From an uncultured Oscillospiraceae bacterium (GTDB lineage Bacteria; Bacillota; Clostridia; Oscillospirales; Oscillospiraceae), in contig CAKTFW010000006.1 of NCBI GenBank assembly GCA_934561175.1, positions 1 to 64,000 of the forward strand: 64,000 nt of DNA, read 5' to 3'. Below are positions 9,284-16,843 of this stretch, one piece after another. The translations under genes and the position numbers were made by a program. The stretch's first letter is position 1, and every line of letters starts with the position of its first letter. The notes below the pieces were generated by a model. It had not been told where the DNA came from and did no database searches. It saw nothing but the letters and a program-made list of their open reading frames with translations.

Positions 9284-10114
9284 TTAGTGGTGAGAACGGG
9301 TAAGGGATAAAACAGTCCCACGATTTCCATCGACTGCAAGGGAGAAAAAGAGTGGGGCGAGTACGGCGGCAAAATAGCCATGCGCTTCCCAATCGGCGGC
9401 GTACCGTTCCTGAACCAGTGCAAGCGTCTCCTGCAGCTGCAGCAGCGCAGCAACCTCATGCTTGCAGTGGAATCCGCAGGGACAGTCGCAGGAGAGCGTG
9501 GTAATCATCCCGTTATCGCAGTGGAATGCAACTTCATAAGGATGCGTTCCGTCTACAATGGCGTTGCCCTCCACGCCATCCAGACACAGATATTGCACGT
9601 GATAATCCCGGTAATAATCAACGCCGCGCTGGACAATGCTGGTGTCAATCGGCCAACTGCTCGGCTGGTTCAAGTCCGTTGCTTTTTCATCAAAGCTGAC
9701 AAAATATTCTGTGTCGTCCGTTTTGGGCGGCAGAACCCAACTGCGGAACTGGCGATACGGAAGGGCGGCACGGTCAAAGGTGACCAGGTGTGAACCGGCG
9801 CTGCAGAATTGACCGCAGACATCGGTGTCAGCGAGACCGATCACATGCTTGTAGTCATCTGCTTTGATTTTGAAATGTTTGCTGACTGCGACGATGCGGC
9901 CGCGTTGACCGGCCAGTTTTCCATCGACAAAGACCAGATCACCGGGGGTTAGATCGAATTTATCGTTGAAATAATCAAGCTCCCGGCTGCTGGAGCCAAA
10001 TCTGACCCGCACGACGGATGGGATGGCGGCTTGCGCCGCGTGAGATGCGTCTGAACAGGTGCTGGCGGATGTGGGATGAATCAGATGTTCCTTTGCAAAT
10101 CCGATGGGATTCAT
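9284..10114 (-). CDS. SWIM zinc-finger protein
   Basis: 276 aa, intact. Near the C-terminus lies a SWIM-type zinc finger, LSCDCPCGFHCKHEVAALL, with the CxCx(n)CxH ligands. The N-terminal half includes an SH3/KOW-like stretch (GDLVFVDGKLAGQRGRIVAV). SWIM proteins bind DNA or proteins and often sit beside SNF2 helicases, but no helicase is nearby, so the role is unknown. ATG 10114 is preceded by a near-perfect AAAGGAGG at 7 bp; the frame is open further upstream but the ribosome site fixes the start. Convergent with the BlaR remnant (22 bp between stops). Confidence 0.75.
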   Translation of the reverse strand: MNPIGFAKEHLIHPTSASTCSDASHAAQAAIPSVVRVRFGSSSRELDYFNDKFDLTPGDLVFVDGKLAGQRGRIVAVSKHFKIKADDYKHVIGLADTDVCGQFCSAGSHLVTFDRAALPYRQFRSWVLPPKTDDTEYFVSFDEKATDLNQPSSWPIDTSIVQRGVDYYRDYHVQYLCLDGVEGNAIVDGTHPYEVAFHCDNGMITTLSCDCPCGFHCKHEVAALLQLQETLALVQERYAADWEAHGYFAAVLAPLFFSLAVDGNRGTVLSLTRSHH

Positions 10115-10229
10115 GCAATGACCTCCTTTAAAATTTGGACCTTTTGTGATATGAAATGTAGAGCATATGCTGTCCGATAATATGGACAATTTTCCTGGAA
10201 TATGGGGAGATTGGCCATGCGAATAAGCA

Positions 10230-10284
10230 AATGGAGGACGCGGCAGCGGTCGAACGACCGCTGCCGCGTCCTCCATTGATTTTT
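10230..10284 (+). repeat. Perfect 23-bp inverted repeat followed by T5
   Basis: Arms 10230-10252 and 10255-10277 are perfectly complementary with a 2-nt centre, followed on the plus strand by five T (10280-10284). It looks like a strong plus-strand terminator, but no plus-strand gene precedes it; the SWIM gene upstream points away. It lies just ahead of the promoter at 10288. Confidence 0.75.
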
Positions 10285-10287
10285 GCC

Positions 10288-10316
10288 TTGCAAGAAGCAG
10301 GTGTCGGCATTATAAT
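10288..10316 (+). promoter_or_regulatory. Sigma-A promoter TTGCAA-17-TATAAT
   Basis: -35 TTGCAA (10288-10293), exact 17-bp spacer, consensus -10 TATAAT (10311-10316). It gives a leader of about 140 nt before the ATC-hydrolase-like gene at 10460. Confidence 0.7.
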
Positions 10317-10332
10317 ACGACTGTAAAGAATG

Positions 10333-10396
10333 CTTTTCGCCGCAGTACGATGGCAGCCTGCAATGGAGTTCACAGGCTGCGAAAAGGCGGCTTTTT
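10333..10396 (+). promoter_or_regulatory. Structured leader with attenuator-like hairpins
   Basis: Two stems share a 3' side: CAGCCTG (10354-10360) with CAGGCTG (10373-10379), and CTTTTCG (10333-10339) with CGAAAAG (10380-10386). An alternative pairing GCCGC (10339-10343) with GCGGC (10387-10391) ends directly at T5 (10392-10396), resembling an intrinsic terminator within the 5' leader. Confidence 0.4.
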
Positions 10397-10408
10397 GAAA
10401 ATAGAAAA

Positions 10409-10424
10409 GTTAGCAATCTCTAAC
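10409..10424 (+). promoter_or_regulatory. GTTAG-N6-CTAAC operator, copy 1
   Basis: Exact inverted repeat GTTAG-CAATCT-CTAAC, 36 bp before the ATC-hydrolase-like start. The same pentamer pair with the same 6-bp spacing occurs at 33289-33304 and 39800-39815. A TTGAAA 8 bp upstream of the repeat could be a -35 element, as in copy 2, so the site may cover a second promoter. Confidence 0.6.
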
Positions 10425-10459
10425 CAATGCGATTGCAGTACAGATAGGGAGGTGCCCGG

Positions 10460-11062
10460 ATGAAGGAAAGCTACCTTACAGCAGATTTTCGGGAGACAGT
10501 TATGCAGCGTTTTGGAGCGCAGGCGGCTTCGTTAAATGCTGCGTTCGCGGCACGGCTGCAGCAGCTTCGGGCAGAGAATGCCAGCGCATCCAAAGAAAAA
10601 CAGCGTCATCTGGAACGCCAGATTTTGCCGGGGATTGCTGTCTATGAAGCGCTGCAGCTGGTAATGTCGAAGGATGAAGCTTTGCAGACTGTCCATTACT
10701 ATGTGGAGCGGCATGCGCGGCAGCTGAAAAAGATATTCTGCAGGCTGATGCGAATACCGGGGCTTTACCGGCTGGTGCCGGGTATTTTTGCAAAACAGAC
10801 ACCAAAGCATTTTGGAGAAGCGGCGGGTTTTGCGGCGACAGCGTTTCAGACTGGCGGGGGTGTTTGGCGTATCGATATGACGCAATGCCCCTATCACGAT
10901 GTCTGTGTGCAGTATCATTGCCCGGAACTGTGTCATTGCTTTTGTGACAGTGATGATATTACCTATGATGGTTTGCATCCTAGACTCTATTGGCACAGGA
11001 CAAAGACATTGGGGCGCGGCGATGACTGCTGCGATTTTTGTTTGAAGCTTATGGAAAGATAG
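10460..11062 (+). CDS. L-2-amino-thiazoline-4-carboxylate hydrolase-family protein (copy 1)
   Basis: 200 aa, intact. The C-terminal half has the family signature CPYHDVCVQYHCPELCHCFCDSD, then a Trp-His-Arg segment and GRGDDCCDFC, rich in cysteines that may bind metal. The named enzyme of Pseudomonas opens the thiazoline ring of ATC on the way to cysteine, but most clostridial members are uncharacterised and the name is only a family label. GGGAGG precedes ATG 10460. It heads a run of same-strand genes (methyltransferase, acetyltransferase, hydrolase, DUF2812) with short gaps. A paralogue lies at 38255-38887 under the same operator type. Confidence 0.75.
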   Translation: MKESYLTADFRETVMQRFGAQAASLNAAFAARLQQLRAENASASKEKQRHLERQILPGIAVYEALQLVMSKDEALQTVHYYVERHARQLKKIFCRLMRIPGLYRLVPGIFAKQTPKHFGEAAGFAATAFQTGGGVWRIDMTQCPYHDVCVQYHCPELCHCFCDSDDITYDGLHPRLYWHRTKTLGRGDDCCDFCLKLMER

Positions 11063-11089
11063 CGCTGCTTTGACGGTGGGGGGACGGCG

Positions 11090-11542
11090 ATGTTTTGGGA
11101 TCGCGTTGCATGGGCGTACGATTTCTTTGCAAATGGAATCAACCGGCGTGCGAAAAAGAAGTACGGAAAAAATCGGAAGATCCGTTTTGAGCAGGCGAAT
11201 ATTTTACAGCTGCCCTATCCGGATGCGTGTTTTGATGCAGTGGTTGCCGCAAATGTCATTCATCTGCTGGATGAGCCATACAGAGCGTTGCGGGAACTTG
11301 ACCGGGTTTGCAGGTTGGGCGGCAGGTTGATTCTTCCAACCTATTTGAATCGAACGGACACGGGAACGGCCAACCACATTTCCCAGGTTATTGGAAAGGC
11401 GGGCGCGGATTTCAAGCGCGCATTTACGATGGAATCCTATCGAAAATTTTTTGCAGATGCCGGATACTCGGATGTAAACTACACACTGTGTTCGGGGCGG
11501 ATTCCCTGCGCAGTAGCTGTGCTGAAAAAGCGGGAAGTGTAA
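11090..11542 (+). pseudogene. Class I SAM-dependent methyltransferase lacking motif I
   Basis: 150 aa in one open frame. It begins MFWDRVAWAYDFFANGINRRAK and ends with methyltransferase motifs II-IV (FDAVVAANVIHLLDEPYRAL, LGGRLILPTY), but the glycine-rich SAM-binding motif I (E/DxGxGxG) that should lie between RRAK and KYGKNRKIRFEQ is absent. Relatives are about 210 aa, so an in-frame loss of roughly 60 residues is inferred and SAM binding is unlikely. GGTGGGGGG precedes ATG 11090. Classed as a decayed gene, although the frame itself is intact and a new role cannot be excluded. Confidence 0.6.
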
Positions 11543-11548
11543 AAGAAT

Positions 11549-12169
11549 ATGAAAGTAGAAACCTTGGAAGCAGGCACAGTGCAGGAGATCGGGCACGCTT
11601 TTGGATATTATGATTATGGATCGGAACGGGGATTGCTGCACGCATTTCCGAGCCGTAATGTGGCTGCGGCATTTATTTGTACTTATGTGCAGCTGGTGCA
11701 GCAGAGTGGTATGCTTTATACCACGAGCGAGAATGGTGAGGGCTATCTGGCTTATCGGCGCCCCGGTGAACGATTTCCGCTGAAAGCGGAGCTGCAGCTG
11801 GCAAAGGCGCTGCACAGTGCGATGAAGCCCAAAGATTTTAATCGTTTGGTTCAGTTGTTTACAAAAAGCGGCGGAGGAGTGAGCAAACAGCTTGCACAGA
11901 AAAAGAAGCCCTATCTTTTGATCGGACTTGTCTGTGTACGGGAGCGCTATCAGGGACAGGGATATATGCGCAAGCTGATGGAACTGGCATTTTTGGAGGG
12001 AAACCGCCTGGGGGTGCCGGTGCTCCTGACAACGGATGCCGGCTCCAAGCGTGACAAGTATCTGCATCTTGGTATGAAGCTTGCCGGAACACGGGACTGC
12101 GGCCCATATGGAGTGCTGTATGATTTGATTAAATATCCAGATGTAACAGAACCAATAAAAGTGCGTTGA
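11549..12169 (+). CDS. GNAT-like N-acetyltransferase
   Basis: 206 aa, intact. The acetyl-CoA pocket signature is visible around residues 126-145: IGLVCVRERYQGQGYMRKLM (R/QxxGxG/A type QGQGY). The N-terminal part (FGYYDYGSERGLLHAFPS, ending with AYRRPGERFPLKAEL) is typical of uncharacterised clostridial GNAT proteins. The substrate cannot be inferred. It begins 6 bp after the methyltransferase stop, so it is co-transcribed. Confidence 0.7.
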   Translation: MKVETLEAGTVQEIGHAFGYYDYGSERGLLHAFPSRNVAAAFICTYVQLVQQSGMLYTTSENGEGYLAYRRPGERFPLKAELQLAKALHSAMKPKDFNRLVQLFTKSGGGVSKQLAQKKKPYLLIGLVCVRERYQGQGYMRKLMELAFLEGNRLGVPVLLTTDAGSKRDKYLHLGMKLAGTRDCGPYGVLYDLIKYPDVTEPIKVR

Positions 12170-12203
12170 TACAAATTTTGTTCAGAGAAAAGGTGGAGAA
12201 CAT

Positions 12204-13051
12204 ATGCTCTATTCAGAAAAGCTGAAACTTTTTGCGGCAGTGCATCCATGTGAGACGGTAACGATCGGCGGCGCAGAGTTCCGATATGTGCGAAGCGGCA
12301 AAGAGACTGGAAAAACGCTGGTGTTTCTCAATGGCGGTATGAACACACTGGAAATGTGGATGGATTATGTGGATGCGTGCGCAGAAGATGGTATGGTTTT
12401 GCTGTTTGATTATCCGCAGGAGCTGCGTACCAATTAGGCCCTGGTAGTGGGGATGCACACCTTTTTTGACAAGCTCGGTATTAAAAAGCCGATTTTTGTT
12501 GGTGCCAGTGACGGCGGTATGGTTGCACAGATTTATGTTCAGCGCTATCCGGGGGAAGCCGCTGGGCTGATTTTGATCTCCACCGGCGGTGTATGGACGA
12601 AAAAAACCTGAAAACGCTGAAAAAGAAATATTGTCTTGCGCCGTTTATGCTGTGGTATTTGAAACACTGCAACTATGAAAAGCTGAAGCCAAAACTCATC
12701 GCGTCTGGAATGCGGCATATCCGAGATGAGAACGAGGAAGAGATTGCCTATGCGCAGGAGATGTTTGAAACAATTTTTCGGGATTACAAACAGGAAAAAG
12801 ATGTACACATTTCTGGACTGTTAGCAGATCTAATGAATCAGACACCGGTCACAGCGCAGGATTTTCCGGCATTGAAGGGAAAAATCCTTTTAATTCTGCC
12901 GAATCAGGACTTTTTCTCCGGAGAGATGCAGAAAAATCTTGTCAAATTGATGCACGAACCGAAAATTGTCTATATTTCTGGCGGGCATTTGTCCACGGTA
13001 CTGAAAGCGGGAGACTACATTCAGGCGATTCACGAATTTTTAACCCAGTGA
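12204..13051 (+). pseudogene. Alpha/beta hydrolase with TAG and frameshift
   Basis: ATG 12204 follows AGGTGGAG. The first part contains the oxyanion-hole region LVFLNGGMNTLEMW and runs to LFDYPQELRTN, where a TAG (12435-12437, probably from CAG) stops it. In the same frame the nucleophile elbow follows, VGASDGGMVAQ (GxSxG). Near 12592 a one-base loss moves the rest into another frame, which has the acid region LILPNQDFF and the histidine region YISGGHLSTV and ends at 13051. All catalytic elements are thus present but split by two lesions. Most likely a recently inactivated gene. Confidence 0.75.
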
Positions 13052-13070
13052 ACCGATGAATGGAGGAAAG

Positions 13071-13566
13071 ATGAAAAAATTCCATTATACCGGAAATCAT
13101 AAGCAGACGAGGCATATATGGCAAAAATGTGCCATGCGGGCTGGGCGGCGACGGGGCTGATAGAGGGCGTCTGGACTTTTGTGCCATGCAGTCCGGATCA
13201 GTACAGGTTCCGCGTGTGCTATCTGCGGGGAAAGAGAAAAGCGGAAGTCGAGGCACTGAAGCGGACGCTTGTCGCGCAGGGAATTGAATTTGTTTCCCGC
13301 TATGCTTTTTGGGCGATTTTCCGCAGTATGCATGAGTTCCAATTGTATACACCGGAAGAAGCATATCGGATTTGTGCGGACATCCGTCGGCCAATGCTGC
13401 TTGGAAGTGTGCTGAGCTGGCTGGGAACGGCTGCGATGCTGGTGCTTGCGAAGCGATTTAGCATATGGCTCTTAGTAACGGGAATTTTTTTGGCCTGTAT
13501 GCAGGCATCTGCACCTGGCTTGGATTTTCCTACACCAGATTGCTTCGCGCGTTGAGCAAAAAGTAA
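13071..13566 (+). pseudogene. DUF2812 protein with two frameshifts
   Basis: From ATG 13071 (GGAGG 8 bp upstream) the first residues MKKFHYTGNHK fit the DUF2812 start, but one base is missing near 13105. The main part continues in another frame: MAKMCHAGWAATGLIEGVWTF ... YRFRVCYLRGK ... EFVSRYAFWAIFRS, the core of this membrane-anchored family of unknown function. Inside a run of seven T near 13490 a second missing base separates this from the last helix (GLYAGICTWLGFSYTRLLRAL), ending at TAA 13566. In related bacteria DUF2812 genes often sit beside PadR regulators; none is seen here. Confidence 0.7.
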
Positions 13567-13716
13567 AAAATGTCGGAGCGTTATTTGGCGTTGATCCTTG
13601 CGTTAGAAGCGCAAGTAGAAAGTTTTATCATGGTGGCGCTCAGACGGTAATGCTGCAAAAAGTTGAAATCCAAATGTATAGATGAACTATAAATTTGCCG
13701 AAACTGGAGTGTGGAA

Positions 13717-14076
13717 ATGATGATTTTTCTTTGTTATCCCCAATGTACAACCTGCCAAAAGGCGAGAAAATGGCTGGATGAGAACCAGATTGTCTATGAA
13801 CTGCGAAATATTAAAACGGAGAATCCCACTGCTGCAGAGTTAGCTGCATGGTATAGGCGCAGCGGTTTGCCGCTGAAGAAATTTTTCAATACCAGCGGCC
13901 TGCTTTATAGATCTATGGGATTGAAAGATAAACTGCCCACGATGTGTGAAGACGACATGTTGAAGCTCCTTGCCGCAGATGGAATGTTGGTCAAGCGCCC
14001 GCTTTTGGTTGGTGAGGATTTTATCCTGGTGGGTTTCAAAGAGGCCACATGGGCGAGTTGTCTGAAAAATAAATAA
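13717..14076 (+). CDS. ArsC/Spx-family thioredoxin-fold protein
   Basis: 119 aa. N-terminal thioredoxin-like motif CTTC in CYPQCTTCQKARKWL, then YELRNIKTENPTAAEL, LPLKKFFNTSG and VKRPLLVGEDFILVGF, all typical of the ArsC/Spx/YffB family. In Bacillota such proteins are either arsenate reductases or Spx-like redox regulators. The CxxC fits either, and no ars genes or arsenite pump are nearby, so arsenate reduction is not supported by context. ATG 13717 was chosen for its GGAG at 8 bp; GTG 13711 and ATG 13720 are in the same frame. Confidence 0.75.
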   Translation: MMIFLCYPQCTTCQKARKWLDENQIVYELRNIKTENPTAAELAAWYRRSGLPLKKFFNTSGLLYRSMGLKDKLPTMCEDDMLKLLAADGMLVKRPLLVGEDFILVGFKEATWASCLKNK

Positions 14077-14186
14077 GGCGAAGCGTGGATTTTTTACCTG
14101 GTGCATTGCATTACAAATCGAGTTGCAAGACGCACCTTTTGAATTTTTAATCTTAGATAGAAAAACCTAGCTGCTGAGTGGGAAAA

Positions 14187-14215
14187 TTGACACGATCCGA
14201 TAGCAGTGCTATAAT
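14187..14215 (+). promoter_or_regulatory. Consensus sigma-A promoter TTGACA-17-TATAAT
   Basis: Exact -35 TTGACA (14187-14192), 17-bp spacer and exact -10 TATAAT (14210-14215), for the dehydrogenase gene at 14344. The remaining ~125 nt leader has no structure I can support. A perfect consensus predicts strong constitutive or repressor-controlled expression. Confidence 0.85.
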
Positions 14216-14343
14216 TTTTGTAGAAAGGTGCACGCAGAAAATTGCGAGAGATTGGGGATTGTGCGGAAGAAACTGTGTAGTGATCTGCAGCATTTCTGGT
14301 GGGCTTTTTATGATTTCTAATATCAATAAGGAGGCAAAACAAC

Positions 14344-15144
14344 ATGGGGTTTCTAACTGGTAAAACGGTACTGATTACCGGCGCTGGCAGAGCGGTGCTT
14401 TCTAATGGAAAACCTGGGTCCATTGGCTATGGTATTGCGACTGCCTATGCAAAGGAAGGCGCAAATATTGTCATCACTGGGCGGAATCTGCAGAAGCTGC
14501 AGGATGCCAAAGAAGAGCTGGAGCGCCTTTATGGTATTAAGGTGCTGGCGGTACAGGCAGATATTTCCAACGGTTCGGACAATGCGGCGACTGCGCGTTC
14601 CGTAGTGGAGAAGGCGGTTGCAGAATTTGGCGGCATTGATGTGCTGATTAACAACGCACAGGCTTCCGCTTCCGGTGTAACGCTGAGCGACCACACAACG
14701 GAACAGTTTGATCTGGCAATCTATTCCGGCCTGTATGCAGCATTCCACTATATGCAGGCATGTTATCCGTACCTGGCAAAGGCCAAGGGCAGCGTGATTA
14801 ATTTTGCCTCCGGCGCAGGCCTGTTTGGTAACTATGGCCAGTGCGCCTATGCAGCAGCAAAGGAAGGCATCCGTGGCTTGACCCGTGTAGCAGCCAACGA
14901 GTGGAGCAAGGACGGCATCAATGTCAATATTATTTGTCCGTTGGCTTGGACGGCACAGCTGGAGAATTTCCAGAAGGCCTATCCGGAGGCATTTGAGAAA
15001 AATGTCCACACACCGCCGATGGGCTACTTCGGCGATCCCGAAGAAAACATTGGCAGAGTTTGCGTCCAGTTGGCGCATCCGGACTTTAAGTATATGACCG
15101 GTGAGACCCTGACGCTGGAGGGCGGTTTGGGCCTGCGCCCCTGA
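14344..15144 (+). CDS. SDR-family oxidoreductase
   Basis: 266 aa, intact short-chain dehydrogenase/reductase. N-terminal Rossmann motif TVLITGAGR with a longer loop before GSIGYGIA, NNAQ motif (DVLINNAQ), catalytic Ser in INFASGAGL and Tyr-Lys in YAAAKEG. Substrate unknown; NAD(P) preference cannot be read safely. It has its own perfect promoter, a strong AAGGAGG 8 bp from ATG 14344, and a terminator directly after, so it is a strongly expressed single-gene unit. A second SDR with an MFS transporter lies on the opposite strand nearby. Confidence 0.85.
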   Translation: MGFLTGKTVLITGAGRAVLSNGKPGSIGYGIATAYAKEGANIVITGRNLQKLQDAKEELERLYGIKVLAVQADISNGSDNAATARSVVEKAVAEFGGIDVLINNAQASASGVTLSDHTTEQFDLAIYSGLYAAFHYMQACYPYLAKAKGSVINFASGAGLFGNYGQCAYAAAKEGIRGLTRVAANEWSKDGINVNIICPLAWTAQLENFQKAYPEAFEKNVHTPPMGYFGDPEENIGRVCVQLAHPDFKYMTGETLTLEGGLGLRP

Positions 15145-15156
15145 GTGTAAGAAAAA

Positions 15157-15191
15157 GAGTGGGAGCTGAAAATCAGCTCCCACTCTTTTTT
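15157..15191. terminator. Bidirectional intrinsic terminator
   Basis: Perfect 13-bp stem (15157-15169 with 15173-15185), 3-nt loop, T6 on the plus side and T5 on the minus side. It separates the convergent dehydrogenase and fdhD genes. Confidence 0.9.
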
Positions 15192-15202
15192 ACGAAACTT
15201 GT

Positions 15203-15929
15203 TCAGGTCCATAGATCTTCGCCGGAGAAACAATCCATTCCTTCTGGACGGGCGGTACAGAGCAGCGTGACATGGTGCTGCCGCAAGCGCGACCGCTTTG
15301 TCGGTCGGGACTGCATTACTGATCAGGACAGGAACACGGGCGCGGATGATTTTTCGCATGATTTCGGTTGGAACCCGACCGCTGGTAAAGAGAACACTCT
15401 CGTCCAATGGAATCCCCTGCAGCAGTGCATATCCAATCGCCTTGTCCATGGCGTTATGGCGACCGAGATCTTCAAAACAGGCGCGCAGCCGACCGTCGTG
15501 CATCAGAAAACAGCTGTGAATTCCGTGTGTTGCCTGATACAGAGGCGCACCGGCTTGAAAAGCGTGAATCAGTGTGAAAATCCACTCCATTTTCCAAGGG
15601 AAGGGCACCAATGGTGCATCATTGGCGGGGTCGTTTGCAGAAGGTGTCTGCGTAACGACCCGTGCTTCTGTTTCACTGATTGTCATGGAAATGATTTCGT
15701 TGGGATTGGACAGAAAACCCTCAACAAAAAGCCGGCCGAGGATCAATTCCGGCAGCGCCTGCGGTGTGCATACCAGCTGCAAAATTTGCGTGCCATTGAG
15801 AATTATGGGCAGATGGACTTCCTGCAAAATTGTGCGTGTTTCTGCAACTTTTTTTCCATCTGCAGAGAGACGGATGATTTGCTGTACGGTATAGCCCAGC
15901 TGTTCTGCGCGAAGATTGGTAATGTGCAT
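15203..15929 (-). pseudogene. fdhD: FdhD-like sulfurtransferase with 2-base deletion near the 3' end
   Basis: FdhD proteins hand sulfur to the molybdenum/tungsten bis-MGD cofactor of formate dehydrogenases. The diagnostic segment is present: HSCFLMHDG, ACFEDLGRHNAMDKAIG, FTSGRVPTEIMRKI, ISNAVPTDKAVALA. Just after this the frame should give RQHHVTLLCTARPEG, but two bases (a CG unit) appear missing near 15285 and the frame is lost; the restored frame ends at TGA 15203-15205, while the shifted frame runs on past the terminator to 15024. Only the last ~28 residues are affected, so partial function is possible. The usual CxxC segment in the middle is not evident. Start ATG 15929, GAGG upstream. 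Confidence 0.65.
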
Positions 15930-15956
15930 TATAAAACCTCACTGATCTGGAACTGT

Positions 15957-15997
15957 TAAAATAAACCCCCGTTGCCGGTCATGCGGCAGCGGGGGTT
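15957..15997 (-). terminator. Terminator after SDR gene
   Basis: 14-bp stem (15964-15977 with 15984-15997, one wobble), 6-nt loop, followed on the minus strand by TTTATTTT. It separates the MFS-SDR operon from fdhD. Confidence 0.8.
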
Positions 15998-16007
15998 GGT
16001 GATTTGG

Positions 16008-16778
16008 TTAGCCCATCATGCAGGCGCCGCCGTCCACAACGAAGTGCGCGCCGGTTACCCAAGTCGCTTCATCCGAGCACAGATAGGTTGCACAATAGGC
16101 AATATCATCAGGCTCACCAAGACGACCGATGGAGCAAACATTCTTGCACATCTCGGCCTGAATTTCCGGACTTTCCCGAACTTCCTTCGGTGTCAGGTTT
16201 GTGTTAACAGGGCCGGGGCAAATGACATTCAGACGAACGCCGAGCGGGCTGAATTCACGGGACAGGTTACGGGTTGTCAGGTCGATGAAGGCCTTGAAAC
16301 CGCCATAATAATAGGCATCGCTCTCAGGCTTGATGGAAGAGATGGATGCGATATTGACGACAGAGTTCTTGCCATGGGAGTTTTCTTTCGTCATTACAGG
16401 GAGGAATTTCTGCATCATCCAGAGATAGCCGCGGCAGTTGGTCTCGGAAACCTTTGCATAATCTTCGTCCGTATGATCCAGGAAGTGCGCATGGACCAGA
16501 ACGCCGGCGCAGTTGGCAAGTGTGGTCAGTGTGCCATACTTTTCCATCACAACATTGTAGACTTTATCAATATCTTCCTTTTTGCGGACATTGCACTCTA
16601 CAAAAGTGGCTTCGCCGCCGGCAGCATTGATTTCGTCAATGGTTTTTTTACCGTTTACCGGATCAAAATCGGCACCGATAACTTTGGCGCCTTCTTTTGC
16701 AAACATTTTGATTATTGCGCGACCGATACCGGAGCTGACGCCAGTAACCAGTGCGATTTTGCCTTCCATTCTTCCCAT
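16008..16778 (-). CDS. SDR-family oxidoreductase
   Basis: 256 aa, intact classical SDR. TGVSSGIG cofactor motif (residues ~13-20), a variant of the NNAG motif (LANCAG), catalytic Ser in IASISS and Tyr/Lys in YYGGFK, and a PG motif (CPGPVNT). Asp in IGADFDP after beta-2 suggests NAD(H) rather than NADP(H) use (inference). It lies 65 bp downstream of the MFS transporter on the same strand, under the likely control of the neighbouring LysR regulator, so it probably acts on the imported compound. The substrate is unknown. Confidence 0.85.
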   Translation of the reverse strand: MGRMEGKIALVTGVSSGIGRAIIKMFAKEGAKVIGADFDPVNGKKTIDEINAAGGEATFVECNVRKKEDIDKVYNVVMEKYGTLTTLANCAGVLVHAHFLDHTDEDYAKVSETNCRGYLWMMQKFLPVMTKENSHGKNSVVNIASISSIKPESDAYYYGGFKAFIDLTTRNLSREFSPLGVRLNVICPGPVNTNLTPKEVRESPEIQAEMCKNVCSIGRLGEPDDIAYCATYLCSDEATWVTGAHFVVDGGACMMG

Positions 16779-16843
16779 AGTGGTAACCTCCTATATAATT
16801 GATATGTTTATAAGATTATCAGATCGATAATGATATACGATTT

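Noticed and set aside
8389..9459. Long minus-strand frame of about 356 codons opposite the BlaR remnant
   Set aside because: It has no recognisable domain, no ribosome site and a composition typical of antisense shadows; the plus strand carries family motifs.
13570..13650. A 26-codon frame after the DUF2812 remnant
   Set aside because: Starts with ATG but lacks a ribosome site and any similarity; treated as chance.
13717..14076. Arsenate reductase as the definite function of the ArsC-like protein
   Set aside because: No arsenite efflux or ArsR gene nearby and the same fold includes Spx regulators; only the family is claimed.
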